64,000 bases of DNA from Maribacter ulvicola (GTDB lineage: Bacteria > Bacteroidota > Bacteroidia > Flavobacteriales > Flavobacteriaceae): positions 62,001 through 126,000 of the forward strand of contig NZ_FTMA01000007.1 in the NCBI RefSeq assembly GCF_900155985.1. The letters are read 5' to 3'. Positions 17,710-26,940 of the stretch are shown here, piece by piece. The notes beneath the pieces were generated by a model that saw nothing but the letters and a program-made list of their open reading frames with translations, was not told where the DNA came from and ran no database searches. Both the position numbers and the translations under genes were made by a program. The first letter of the stretch is position 1, and every line of letters begins with the position of its first letter.

Positions 17710-18774
17710 CTATGAGGTCCGCAATAAGAAATCAACCGTGTCTATACCATCGGCGTAATCATTTAAGGAAGGTTTTTGGGTATTGCCAAAAGAAATCTCA
17801 CCATCAATAAAGCCTGAAGATACAATACATTGAATTTTTTCTTCTTGATTTTTTAAGGTTGATTTTAAACGAGATGTATCTTCATAATACTCAAAAAATA
17901 ACGATGCAATAGGAGAGCCAAAACTTTCTTCTTCTTTTAAAATAAGAAAACCGTTATCCAATATTTTAAACTCGCTCATTAAATAAACTGCCTTGTTGTA
18001 GTCGTAATTATTGGCATATTTATTATGGTTTATAATATCACTATAGGGAAACATCGCTTTAAAAAAGGTGTCAATAGTATAGTCTTTTGGGATGTAAATT
18101 TTAGAGACACTTCTACAGCCTAAGCCAAAATATCTAAAAATATCTTCGCCAAGAGCGGTTAGTTCTTCAATTGTTTCTGTTCCGTTTAATACAGCTACTG
18201 AGTTTCTGTTTTTGCGGATAATGTTTGGTTTTTTGCTAAAATAATACTCAAAGTATCTGGCGGTATTGTTGCTTCCGGTAGCAATTACGGCATCATAATT
18301 TTCAAGCTTTTCCTTTGTAAAGGTTACTTTATTCTCAAAAGATGGTTCAATGTCAATTAAATAATCTATTAATAAAGGAATCAGCTTTTGATCGTTGCTA
18401 GATAATTTTATTAGAGCCTTATTTCCTGTAATTAGAACGCATAAAAGGTCATGAAAACCAACTAAAGGAATATTGCCGGCCATTATCAACGCAACAACTT
18501 TTTCTTTATTAGCGCTTAAATCATAGTTGTTTAGCCAGGTTTCTATGTTTTCTTTGGTAAGTGTATTGCCCCATTCTTGGAATGCGTGTATGCAATTTTC
18601 TTCTGTAAACCAACCATTATAGTGCTGTGCTCTTTCGGCTTCGGTTTTAAAACGCTCGATCCATTTGTCATTTAAATGATCAGAAATGGTATTTGTTGTG
18701 ACTAAATTGCAAAATGTTCTTAGAAAATTTCCAAGTTTAACAAAAGCTTCTGTCGTTGGGTTGCTATGGGTCAT
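17710..18774 (-). CDS. Acyl-CoA reductase, LuxC-like
   Basis: This 354-residue protein resembles the LuxC/aldehyde-dehydrogenase fold that reduces acyl-CoA to an aldehyde. Visible features are VVALIMAGNIPLVGFHDLL, an ATGSNNTARYFEYYF nucleotide-binding segment, and the likely nucleophile Cys in YFGLGCRSVSKIY. There is no lux operon here. It sits between serC on the same strand and a divergent ferredoxin gene, an arrangement I remember from other Flavobacteriaceae. The physiological substrate is unknown. The ferredoxin could be an electron partner, but that is inference. Confidence 0.82.
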   Translation of the reverse strand: MTHSNPTTEAFVKLGNFLRTFCNLVTTNTISDHLNDKWIERFKTEAERAQHYNGWFTEENCIHAFQEWGNTLTKENIETWLNNYDLSANKEKVVALIMAGNIPLVGFHDLLCVLITGNKALIKLSSNDQKLIPLLIDYLIDIEPSFENKVTFTKEKLENYDAVIATGSNNTARYFEYYFSKKPNIIRKNRNSVAVLNGTETIEELTALGEDIFRYFGLGCRSVSKIYIPKDYTIDTFFKAMFPYSDIINHNKYANNYDYNKAVYLMSEFKILDNGFLILKEEESFGSPIASLFFEYYEDTSRLKSTLKNQEEKIQCIVSSGFIDGEISFGNTQKPSLNDYADGIDTVDFLLRTS

Positions 18775-18778
18775 TATA

Positions 18779-18810
18779 TTTGTATACTAGTTGACTAGGA
18801 ATTACCTTTG
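18779..18810 (+). promoter_or_regulatory. Promoter of the ferredoxin gene
   Basis: TTTG at 18779-18782 and TACCTTTG at 18803-18810 are 20 bp apart, a full match to the Bacteroidota promoter form. The start codon is at 18864. Confidence 0.7.
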
Positions 18811-18821
18811 TGCAAAAATAA

Positions 18822-19214
<393 letters not shown>

Positions 19215-19390
19215 GCCTGCAAAGCATTGTATTGAGAATTTAATTTAAATCTTGATAATCGAATATAAAGTATTTAATTTTCTTAAAGGATGTGGGATTT
19301 CAAAAAATTAAAATGTGAGTGTTATTTAACCTACTATTAATTTAATTACTAGAGAAACTAAGAAATCACTTAACATACTTATACTAAAAG

Positions 19391-19427
19391 AAAAAAAGCT
19401 ACCTAAATTAATGGGTAGCTTTTTTTT
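19391..19427 (-). terminator. Terminator of the STN-type TonB receptor gene
   Basis: The inverted repeat AAAAAAAGCTACC / GGTAGCTTTTTTT lies just beyond the minus-strand stop at 19443. It is symmetric enough to act also for the ferredoxin gene. Confidence 0.8.
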
Positions 19428-19442
19428 ATAAATTAAATCGAC

Positions 19443-22400
19443 CTAAAATTTGTAATTCAAGGAGAGGTTGAACATTGCCCCTAATTGACTAAAGTGATAG
19501 CCGTCATAGGTCATTTGAGAATAACGCTGGTTGAAAGTAATCAAATTAGATTGGTTTTGAGTCTGGGCGGCATCTGCTAAAATAGCATCACCTACAGCGT
19601 TCTTGGATTTAAAACTCCATTCAGGTAAAACATTCAATAGGTTGTTAATGTTTAATGCTAAAGTCAACTTATTTGTAGCACTGTAGTTGATCCCTAGATC
19701 AGTAACAATTTTTGGAGTAAACTCTGTGAATAAATTGCTGTCTAAACCTTGTTGTTGAAAAGTTGTTTTTCCAAAATAGGTATTGTTCAAAGAAATACCA
19801 AATTTGTTGATATCATAGTTGGCACCTAAAATCCACTTTGTTTTTGGTCTAGAAGTAAAGAATAAAGCTTCTTGGGTTTCATTTACAACAGATTGGCCTG
19901 AATTGGCTACCAATGGTACATCCTTTACAGCCCCATCCCTTTCGTTTTGAATGGTGTAGTTACCAGATAAATTTAAATCAAGGCTACCTGCGCCAATCTC
20001 AATTCCTTTATAAGCAAGAACAACATCTATACCAGAAGTTTTAGTGTCTATTGCATTAGAAAAGAAACTTACGTCACTTAAATTGTTGTTCGTTAACAGA
20101 ATATCAAGAGGATTTGCAGCATCTCCGCTCGGACCAATTTCAGACCCTAATACTATTCTATCTTTTACGGCAATATTATAATAATCTAATGTATAGCTGA
20201 ATTTGTTATCGATTTTACCGCCAAAACCTATGGTGAAATTTGTAGATGTTTCAGCATCTAATTGAGGTATACCTAATAATTTAGCTTGCGTAGAAACATT
20301 GTTAATTAAACCACCAACTTGAATACCTTGGCCCGGTACAAAGCTATACTGGGCTTTCTGAGTATAAATTTGGTGTAGAGTAGGAGCTCTGAAGCCAGAA
20401 GAGATAGAGCCTCTTAAAGTGAAGGCATCACTAACTTTATAACGTGAGCTAAACTTATAAACGAATGCGTTGCCAAAATCTGAATAATTCTCAGTTCTAA
20501 TAGTACCGCTTAATAAGAATGCATCAGATACGTCATAATCCAAACTTAAATATCCGCCAATATTGTATCTGTTGAATTTTCCTGCATTTTGAGGAGAAGC
20601 ACCTGCAAAAGAATCTGCCCCACCCCCGTCATAAGAAGCTAATTCACCTTCAATAACCTCAAAAGTCTCAGTTCTGAACTCAGCACCAACACCGATACTA
20701 ATTTTATCAGAAAGAATTCTAGAAATATCAATGTTACCTACGTTATGGGAAAATCTGGTTCCTCCTGGATCAAATGATTGTTGACTGTTTTCTCTGTATA
20801 ATTGAGATCCTTCGGTAAGTTCACCGTCATCTACAGAGCCATTTCCATTAGAGTCAACCCAAGTAGAAGGTGAGTATACTACATTTCTATTATGAGTTTG
20901 GTTTACCTTGTATGTCTGTGTGTTTCCACCTGTTGTAAAGCTGGCATCTATATTCCATTCGTTAATGGTAGATTTAAATCCTATGGTTCCGTTGTAATCA
21001 CTTAATAAACCCTCAAATGTTGGTACATAACCGTCGTACCCACCAGCTGTGTTTGGATTGTTTCCGGGGAAAAAATCAGCCAAATACGGAAAATCATCTA
21101 CTGTTCTCCAGTATGGGGTTCTGTAGTTTGCAAAACTGTTCACCGCTTTATAAACGTAAGCAGCATTGGCATATAGGGAGGTGTTATCGCTTAGGTCGTA
21201 GCCAAAGTTTAGAGAAAATTTAGCAGCTGCCGTTTCGGGAGACCCGTTAATGTTTCCTGCGTCGGGTCTTCGTGATAAAAAGGATTGCACATCAGCAATA
21301 TCAGCACCAAAATCTGCTGCTTCACCTGCTGCATTAACAGTGCCCGGTCTATTAGCTTGGTTAACTTTGGAGAAATCTGCTGTATAGTTGACGAATCCTT
21401 TGTCATCGGCAATAGAAGAGCCGTTGTTCACCGCTACTCCAAACATTTCACCATCACCTTCAGAGGTTATGCCTGTTCTTACGGTGGCAGAGCCATCATT
21501 TGGAGAGTCTTTAAGTATAATATTCATTACACCGGCAATAGCATCAGAACCATATTGGGCAGATGCGCCATCACGAAGAATCTCAACTCTTTTAATCGCA
21601 TCTGTTGGTATTGCTGAGATATCAGCTCCTGTTTCACCACGCCCCGGAGATGTTTGTGTATATAATAATGCACTGAGGTTTTTGCGTTTACCGTTTATCA
21701 ATATTAACGTTCTAGAAGGTCCCATGTTTCTTATTTCATATGGGTCCAATAAAGAAGTTGCATCATTTACAGGAGTTTGTACTGTGTTAAAAGAAGGGAT
21801 TTTGTATTGTAACGCCTTATCAAAGGTTGCTTGGCCTGTTGAGCTTAAATCTTTAGCTCCAATAACATCTACAGGTAATGGCGTGTCTGCATTACTTCTA
21901 GGAGCGGTTCGTGAGCCTACTACGATAAACTCATCTAGTTGCATACCTTCAGATAATTGTACGTTAATGGTGTTTTTTCCGGCGGTTGAAACTTCTTGAG
22001 TAGCAAAGCCAACATAGCTAAATACTAATTTTGTGTCATCTGTTATATTGATTGTGTAGTTGCCATCAAAATCTGAAGTAGTACCGTTAGTTGTACCTTT
22101 TTCAATAATATTAACCCCGGCTAATGGCATTCCAGAATCATCTGTTACTTTACCAGTAATGCTATTTTGAATTTTTTTATTTAGAGTCATCGCTGTGATG
22201 CCATTGATGTTTAAGTTGATTTTCATAACCTTAACCCTTTCTGGCTTCTTGTGGTAAACCACATAATATTTGTTACCTAAATATTCAAAATCAAAACTAG
22301 TCTGGCGTTCAAGTTTATTGATAATCTTATCTAGTACAGGGAATTTGTATTCCTCAGGGTTTAAACTGGTGCTGGATACCAGTGCGGGGTTGTAGGTAAA

Positions 22401-22544
22401 AAAGACCTCATGTTTTTCACTGACCTCATTAAGAAACTCGCTTAGGGTTACATTTTTTTTGAGTTCATTGGTGGCAAAAACGCTGGTAATGCTAGAAAAA
22501 AGCATTACTGCAAGCAGTAATCTCATTAATTTGTTCGTTCTCAT
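19443..22544 (-). CDS. TonB-dependent receptor with N-terminal STN signalling domain
   Basis: This 1033-residue outer-membrane receptor and signal transducer contains a signal peptide (to about residue 24), an STN (secretin/TonB N-terminal) domain (about 28-95), a carboxypeptidase-regulatory-like domain (about 128-205), a plug with GPSRTLILINGKRKN and YGSDAIAGVMNIIL, and a barrel ending YKF. The FecR-like gene lies 15 bp upstream, preceded by an ECF sigma gene, so substrate binding probably signals through STN to FecR. There is no SusD gene, so it is not a standard SusCD pair. The ligand is unknown. Confidence 0.9.
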   Translation of the reverse strand: MRTNKLMRLLLAVMLFSSITSVFATNELKKNVTLSEFLNEVSEKHEVFFTYNPALVSSTSLNPEEYKFPVLDKIINKLERQTSFDFEYLGNKYYVVYHKKPERVKVMKINLNINGITAMTLNKKIQNSITGKVTDDSGMPLAGVNIIEKGTTNGTTSDFDGNYTINITDDTKLVFSYVGFATQEVSTAGKNTINVQLSEGMQLDEFIVVGSRTAPRSNADTPLPVDVIGAKDLSSTGQATFDKALQYKIPSFNTVQTPVNDATSLLDPYEIRNMGPSRTLILINGKRKNLSALLYTQTSPGRGETGADISAIPTDAIKRVEILRDGASAQYGSDAIAGVMNIILKDSPNDGSATVRTGITSEGDGEMFGVAVNNGSSIADDKGFVNYTADFSKVNQANRPGTVNAAGEAADFGADIADVQSFLSRRPDAGNINGSPETAAAKFSLNFGYDLSDNTSLYANAAYVYKAVNSFANYRTPYWRTVDDFPYLADFFPGNNPNTAGGYDGYVPTFEGLLSDYNGTIGFKSTINEWNIDASFTTGGNTQTYKVNQTHNRNVVYSPSTWVDSNGNGSVDDGELTEGSQLYRENSQQSFDPGGTRFSHNVGNIDISRILSDKISIGVGAEFRTETFEVIEGELASYDGGGADSFAGASPQNAGKFNRYNIGGYLSLDYDVSDAFLLSGTIRTENYSDFGNAFVYKFSSRYKVSDAFTLRGSISSGFRAPTLHQIYTQKAQYSFVPGQGIQVGGLINNVSTQAKLLGIPQLDAETSTNFTIGFGGKIDNKFSYTLDYYNIAVKDRIVLGSEIGPSGDAANPLDILLTNNNLSDVSFFSNAIDTKTSGIDVVLAYKGIEIGAGSLDLNLSGNYTIQNERDGAVKDVPLVANSGQSVVNETQEALFFTSRPKTKWILGANYDINKFGISLNNTYFGKTTFQQQGLDSNLFTEFTPKIVTDLGINYSATNKLTLALNINNLLNVLPEWSFKSKNAVGDAILADAAQTQNQSNLITFNQRYSQMTYDGYHFSQLGAMFNLSLNYKF

Positions 22545-22559
22545 AACTAAAAAATTTAA

Positions 22560-23573
22560 TTAATAAATAGGATTTTCTTGTATGCGTAATATGTTGTCTT
22601 TGTGTATAATTCTTGTTCCTGTGGCTTTTTCTATTGCGGCAATGCATATTTGTAAATTGTGATTGGGAATACCTCCGGAAATTAGTATTTCCATTAATTG
22701 ATTTGATTCATATTGTACTTCTAGTCCATAGGTGATTTCTAGGTTAAACATAACTTCCTTTAGGGGTATTTCATTGAAAGCATATGTGCCACCACGCCAT
22801 AGTGCATAGGGGGTTTCGGTATCCACTTTTCGGTGGATTAGTTCTTTACTTTTGTTTGAAAAAGAAACCATTTCACCAGGAATCATTTTAGTAACTTTTC
22901 CATTGTTTAGCTCTAATTGAATAGATCCTTGGTCAAGCACTACATTGGTTTTTTGTTTTCTCGTATTTACATGAAATTGGGTTCCTAGTACCGCTACTTT
23001 GAGATCTTCTGTAGCTACCCAAAATTTTGCGTTCGTATTTGGAATGGGCTTTACTTTAAAGTACGCTTCCCCTTTTAAGTGTATGTATCGGGGATTTTCG
23101 TTTTCATACCATATTACTGAGTTTCCATTCAGTACAACTGAGGTGCCATCTGGTAATTTTAAATCAATGATCTCTCCAAAGTTGGTTTTGTGAACCGTTG
23201 AAGAATTGGAATTAAAAAATGAATAGCTGGTGTAGCTTATTAGTACAAGTAACACTGCAGCAACAATAGTAAATAAAGAGCTGTTTATAGTACGTGTTTT
23301 GTTAAGTTTAGTTTTAGTAGAAGGTTTAAGACCTATTTTAGGTAAAACACGTGCAAGAGCCTGATCTACTTTTTCGTTACTTGGGTAGTGTTGATTAAAT
23401 TTAATTCCGGTAATTATAGATTTAGCATTCTCTACGGTTTCTATATGCTCAGCATTGTTTTGGATCCAATTATTCCAATAGGTGATATCATTTTTGTTTA
23501 AGCCCTTTGCCCAATTTTCAAATGATACATCCGATAGGAAATAATGTAGGTCGAATTTATTTTTGTTGTCCAT
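22560..23573 (-). CDS. FecR-family anti-sigma factor
   Basis: This 337-residue inner-membrane regulator has a cytoplasmic N-terminal part of about 98 residues that should bind the sigma factor, one membrane helix at about 99-119 and a periplasmic FecR domain. That domain contains LPDGTSVVLNGNSVIWY, HLKGEAYFKV, VLGTQFHVN and a C-terminal DUF4974-like segment (FNEIPLKEVMFNLEITYGLE). It should be contacted by the STN domain of the receptor encoded 15 bp downstream. It lies 57 bp after the ECF sigma gene. Confidence 0.92.
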   Translation of the reverse strand: MDNKNKFDLHYFLSDVSFENWAKGLNKNDITYWNNWIQNNAEHIETVENAKSIITGIKFNQHYPSNEKVDQALARVLPKIGLKPSTKTKLNKTRTINSSLFTIVAAVLLVLISYTSYSFFNSNSSTVHKTNFGEIIDLKLPDGTSVVLNGNSVIWYENENPRYIHLKGEAYFKVKPIPNTNAKFWVATEDLKVAVLGTQFHVNTRKQKTNVVLDQGSIQLELNNGKVTKMIPGEMVSFSNKSKELIHRKVDTETPYALWRGGTYAFNEIPLKEVMFNLEITYGLEVQYESNQLMEILISGGIPNHNLQICIAAIEKATGTRIIHKDNILRIQENPIY

Positions 23574-23630
23574 GTAGTATGGTCTTCCATTTATAAGAGA
23601 TTTAATTCTTAAAAATATACCCTACTATTT

Positions 23631-24209
23631 TTAACTTTTTTTTAAAATATTTCTAATCTGTTTATTTTCAGATGATTTGCGAAGTTTTGATAACCCTTTT
23701 TGCAAAACATTCAGAACGCTTTGGTAACTTATATCCATAACTTCTGCAATGTCAGCACTTTTCATTCCGCTATAATATTTTAAATATAAAACCTCTTTTT
23801 CTCGTGATGATAGTTTGTTTATAAGGGTAGCTAGGGTAGAAGTACATAGAAATTGTATCTCCTGATGTACGGAAATTTCTTCTGCAGAAAACGTAAAATT
23901 AGATTTAAATAACTGGGCTTCTATGATAGGGATATTATTCTGATTCTTTTGAAGTTGTTTTATTAATCTTCTTTTAAATGATACAAATAAGTAAGCTTTT
24001 AAGTTGTTAATGGAATTTTGTTTATGTCGGTCTTCAAATAGTTGAATGAAGAAATTCTGAAGACAATCTTCCGTTAGTGCCTGATTATTGCTAAGCTTTA
24101 ATCCATACACCTGTAATGGAGGGTAATATTTTTTAAAAAGTAGGCTAAAACCGGTAGCCTCACCTTTCTTGAAAAAATACCATATAGTTTCATCTGAGTG
24201 AAGTTCCAT
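23631..24209 (-). CDS. ECF RNA polymerase sigma factor (FecI-like)
   Basis: This 192-residue sigma-70 protein has only regions 2 and 4. Region 2 (about residues 15-85) includes ALTEDCLQNFFIQLFED and AYLFVSFKRRLIKQL. Region 4 (about 125-180) includes LSSREKEVLYLKYYSGMKSADIAEVM followed by a helix-turn-helix. It is the first gene of the sigma / FecR / receptor unit and should direct transcription of the receptor once FecR releases it. Confidence 0.92.
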   Translation of the reverse strand: MELHSDETIWYFFKKGEATGFSLLFKKYYPPLQVYGLKLSNNQALTEDCLQNFFIQLFEDRHKQNSINNLKAYLFVSFKRRLIKQLQKNQNNIPIIEAQLFKSNFTFSAEEISVHQEIQFLCTSTLATLINKLSSREKEVLYLKYYSGMKSADIAEVMDISYQSVLNVLQKGLSKLRKSSENKQIRNILKKS

Positions 24210-24380
24210 AAATTCTTACATGTTCTGTGTACAAAGTAATAATTATTTCTTAAATTATGTTAAAAATAGCCAATTTTATTATCATTAGTCTAAATTGTTT
24301 TAATATTAAATAAATTAATTGTATGGTTTAAGTGTTGATTTTAGATGTAAAAATTGGATGCAATTTGCGTAACTAAAAAC

Positions 24381-24388
24381 TATATTTG
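24381..24388 (+). promoter_or_regulatory. Putative -7 element of ychF
   Basis: TATATTTG matches TAnnTTTG and ends 22 bp before the ychF start. No TTTG lies at the normal -33 spacing. Confidence 0.4.
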
Positions 24389-24410
24389 CACCCTTGAAAT
24401 ATTCTAAATT

Positions 24411-25505
24411 ATGAAAGCAGGTATTGTAGGGTTGCCAAATGTTGGTAAATCAACACTTTTTAATTGTTTGTCCAATGCGAAAGCTCAAAGTGCAAATTTT
24501 CCCTTTTGTACAATTGAGCCTAATATAGGGGTTGTAAATGTGCCAGATTCACGGTTAGAAAAACTTGAAGAGTTGGTAGTTCCAGAAAGGGTTTTGCCTG
24601 CTACTGTAGAGATTGTTGATATTGCGGGACTGGTTAAAGGTGCTAGTAAAGGTGAAGGACTGGGGAATCAATTCTTAGGAAATATTCGTGAAACTGATGC
24701 TATTTTGCATGTGTTGCGTTGTTTTGATAATGATAATATTGTGCATGTTGATGGTTCTGTGGATCCAATTAGGGATAAGGAAACTATTGATATGGAGCTT
24801 CAATTGAAAGATTTGGAGACTGTAGATAAGAAGTTAGAGAAGGTAAGGAGAGCTTCTAGGACTGGTAATAAGGAAGCTCAGAAAGAAGAAGCTGTGCTAC
24901 TTGCTATAAAAAACGGATTGGAAGCTGGTACTTCGGTTAGAGCTATTGAAATTGAAGAGGAGTCCAGATTGGAGTTTGTAAAACCTTTACAGTTCATTAC
25001 GGATAAACCGGTGATGTATGTTTGTAATGTAGATGAAGATGCCGCTGTTTCTGGTAACGCTTATGTAGAAAAGGTGAAAGAAGCTGTAGCTGCTGAAAAT
25101 GCTGAAGTTATCTTCTTGGCGGTTGGTACCGAAGCAGACATTACAGAATTAGAGACCTATGAAGAACGCCAAATGTTTTTAGAGGATCTAGGTTTGGAAG
25201 AGCCTGGTTCTGCTAAATTGATCCGTGGAGCTTACAAGTTATTGGATTTGGAAACTTATTTTACCGCAGGTGTAAAAGAGGTGCGTGCGTGGACTATTCC
25301 TGTTGGAGCAACTGCTCCACAAGCAGCGGGAGTTATACATACCGATTTTGAAAAAGGCTTTATCCGTGCAGAAGTAATTGCTTATGATGACTACGTTGCT
25401 TTTGGCAGTGAAGCAAAAGTAAAGGAAGCCGGTAAAATGAGAGTAGAAGGTAAGGAATACATTGTTAAAGATGGCGATGTAATGCATTTCCGTTTTAATG
25501 TTTAA
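24411..25505 (+). CDS. ychF: Redox-regulated ATPase/GTPase YchF (Obg family)
   Basis: This 364-residue cytoplasmic P-loop protein associates with ribosomes and in other bacteria prefers ATP. It has G1 GLPNVGKS at 7-14, G3 DIAGLVKGASKGEGLGNQFL, a coiled helical insert at about 120-200, the NVDE G4 variant typical of YchF, and a C-terminal TGS domain (about 280-362) ending DGDVMHFRFNV. Its stop codon overlaps that of the convergent cbpM gene by a shared TTAA. Confidence 0.96.
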   Translation: MKAGIVGLPNVGKSTLFNCLSNAKAQSANFPFCTIEPNIGVVNVPDSRLEKLEELVVPERVLPATVEIVDIAGLVKGASKGEGLGNQFLGNIRETDAILHVLRCFDNDNIVHVDGSVDPIRDKETIDMELQLKDLETVDKKLEKVRRASRTGNKEAQKEEAVLLAIKNGLEAGTSVRAIEIEEESRLEFVKPLQFITDKPVMYVCNVDEDAAVSGNAYVEKVKEAVAAENAEVIFLAVGTEADITELETYEERQMFLEDLGLEEPGSAKLIRGAYKLLDLETYFTAGVKEVRAWTIPVGATAPQAAGVIHTDFEKGFIRAEVIAYDDYVAFGSEAKVKEAGKMRVEGKEYIVKDGDVMHFRFNV

Positions 25506-25795
25506 TGTTCATATATAGTCAACCGGTCACGTAGCAGTTTTAATTCTTGCTCTAGCCGGTTGACTTTTTTTATCATATGGTTTAAGGTGTCTATGCCTTC
25601 CATATTTATACCGAGTTCTTCTCGCAACCTATAAACACGTTCAATTTCTACAATATATTGTGGTTCAACGTATATTTTATTTTCAATTTGCTGTACTTCG
25701 ATCATTTCAAATTCTAGAAGGTCCTCTATGAATTCCATCGGAGTTTGCGTTTGTTGGCAGTATACTTCTATTTGTATGTAGTTTTCTGAATTCAT
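25502..25795 (-). CDS. cbpM: Chaperone modulator CbpM
   Basis: This 97-residue MerR-like helix protein in other bacteria binds and inhibits the DnaJ homologue CbpA. The N-terminal part has a degenerate HTH (FIEDLLEFEMIEV) and the C-terminal half is a coiled coil rich in Leu, Glu and Arg (LEQELKLLRDRL). It follows cbpA with a 1-bp gap on the same strand, which is the standard pairing. Its 3' end carries the terminator of the opposing ychF gene. Confidence 0.85.
   Translation of the reverse strand: MNSENYIQIEVYCQQTQTPMEFIEDLLEFEMIEVQQIENKIYVEPQYIVEIERVYRLREELGINMEGIDTLNHMIKKVNRLEQELKLLRDRLTIYEH
25517..25571 (+). terminator. ychF terminator located inside cbpM coding sequence
   Basis: AGTCAACCGG (25517-25526) and CCGGTTGACT (25556-25565) form a perfect 10-bp stem followed by TTTTTT. 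The 29-nt loop has a further AGCA/TGCT pairing. It lies 11 bp past the ychF stop and within the last codons of convergent cbpM. Confidence 0.7.
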
Positions 25796-25796
25796 A

Positions 25797-26702
25797 TTAT
25801 CGTAATTCTGAAAGTTGTTTAAATAATTCTTTTTCTTTTTCTGATAACTTTGTGGGCATGGTCACTTTATAGGTGATATATAAATCTCCGTGCGCACCTT
25901 TTTTCTTATAAACCGGCATACCTTTTCCTTTTAACTTCACCTTGGTGTCATTTTGGGTTTCAGGCTTCACTTTTAATTTTACTTTTCCTGTCAAAGTTTC
26001 TACTTCTATAGCGCTTCCTAGCATTGCATCATATAAAGAGATAGATTCATTTTTGTATAAATCGTTCTTCACTCTTTTAAAGTTGGTGTTGTTGTTTATT
26101 TCAAAGGTTAGGTATAAATCTCCCTTCGGTCCGCCATTGACACCTTCACCACCATAACCAGAAATTTTAATGGTTTGCCCATCTTCTACACCTGCAGGTA
26201 TGGTTATTCTTATTTTTTTAGAACCTAGGTCCAAAGTTTGTTTTTGATCCTCAAGAATATCTAGTAAGTTTAATTTTAAAGTAGCATTTAAGTCTTGTCC
26301 CTTAAATTGTGTAGCTCTTTGTCTTCCTCCTCCGCTAAAACCACCGCCGGTGCCGCCAAACATAGATTCAAAGAAATCTGAAAAATCTTCTTGTGATCCT
26401 GTAGAACTAGAATATGTTCTTCTGTTTCCGCCAGAAGAACTGCGTTGTTTTCTTTTGGCTTCCTCAAAAGCATCGGCATGTTCCCAATCTTTGCCGTATT
26501 GGTCGTATTTTTTTCTTTTTTCTGGATCACTTAAAACCTCATTTGCTTCGTTTACACGTTGAAATTTCTCTTGTGCAGTTTTATCATTCGGATTTAAATC
26601 TGGATGAAGTTTACGTGCCAACTTACGATATGCTTTTTTAATATCGGCTTGTGATGCTTTCTTGTCAATTTCAAGAATTTTGTAATAATCAATAAATTCC
26701 AT
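25797..26702 (-). CDS. cbpA: DnaJ-like co-chaperone CbpA
   Basis: This 301-residue co-chaperone stimulates DnaK ATPase. The J domain occupies about residues 4-70 with HPD at 33-35. A Gly/Ser-rich linker (about 90-125, [20 protein letters not shown]) follows, then the C-terminal substrate-binding domains (about 130-295). The CxxCxGxG zinc repeats of true DnaJ are missing, which identifies the CbpA/DjlA-like type. The cbpM gene follows by 1 bp. Confidence 0.9.
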   Translation of the reverse strand: MEFIDYYKILEIDKKASQADIKKAYRKLARKLHPDLNPNDKTAQEKFQRVNEANEVLSDPEKRKKYDQYGKDWEHADAFEEAKRKQRSSSGGNRRTYSSSTGSQEDFSDFFESMFGGTGGGFSGGGRQRATQFKGQDLNATLKLNLLDILEDQKQTLDLGSKKIRITIPAGVEDGQTIKISGYGGEGVNGGPKGDLYLTFEINNNTNFKRVKNDLYKNESISLYDAMLGSAIEVETLTGKVKLKVKPETQNDTKVKLKGKGMPVYKKKGAHGDLYITYKVTMPTKLSEKEKELFKQLSELR

Positions 26703-26940
26703 AGCTGTTTAAAATCTAGTTTAAAGATATAAAAAGCTTAAAATTATTTTTATGATACATGTCATCATTTAAATAGTCTTTTTTATTATTTACCTGTAGT
26801 TTGATTTTGTTATATTTAGCATTAACCCATTCGGATATCAACAAATAGGTTTGTTTTATTGTTAATTACTTTAACAGGTAGGTGTTTTATTTTTTGCCGA
26901 GTGGTGCTATCTTTAACCCAACTTTCTTAAATTTTTTTAG

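Noticed and set aside
21388-21999. 203-codon open frame antisense to the STN-type TonB receptor
   Set aside because: The receptor frame is continuous with clear plug motifs on the minus strand. The plus-strand frame is Ser/Pro/Ile-rich without domain character.
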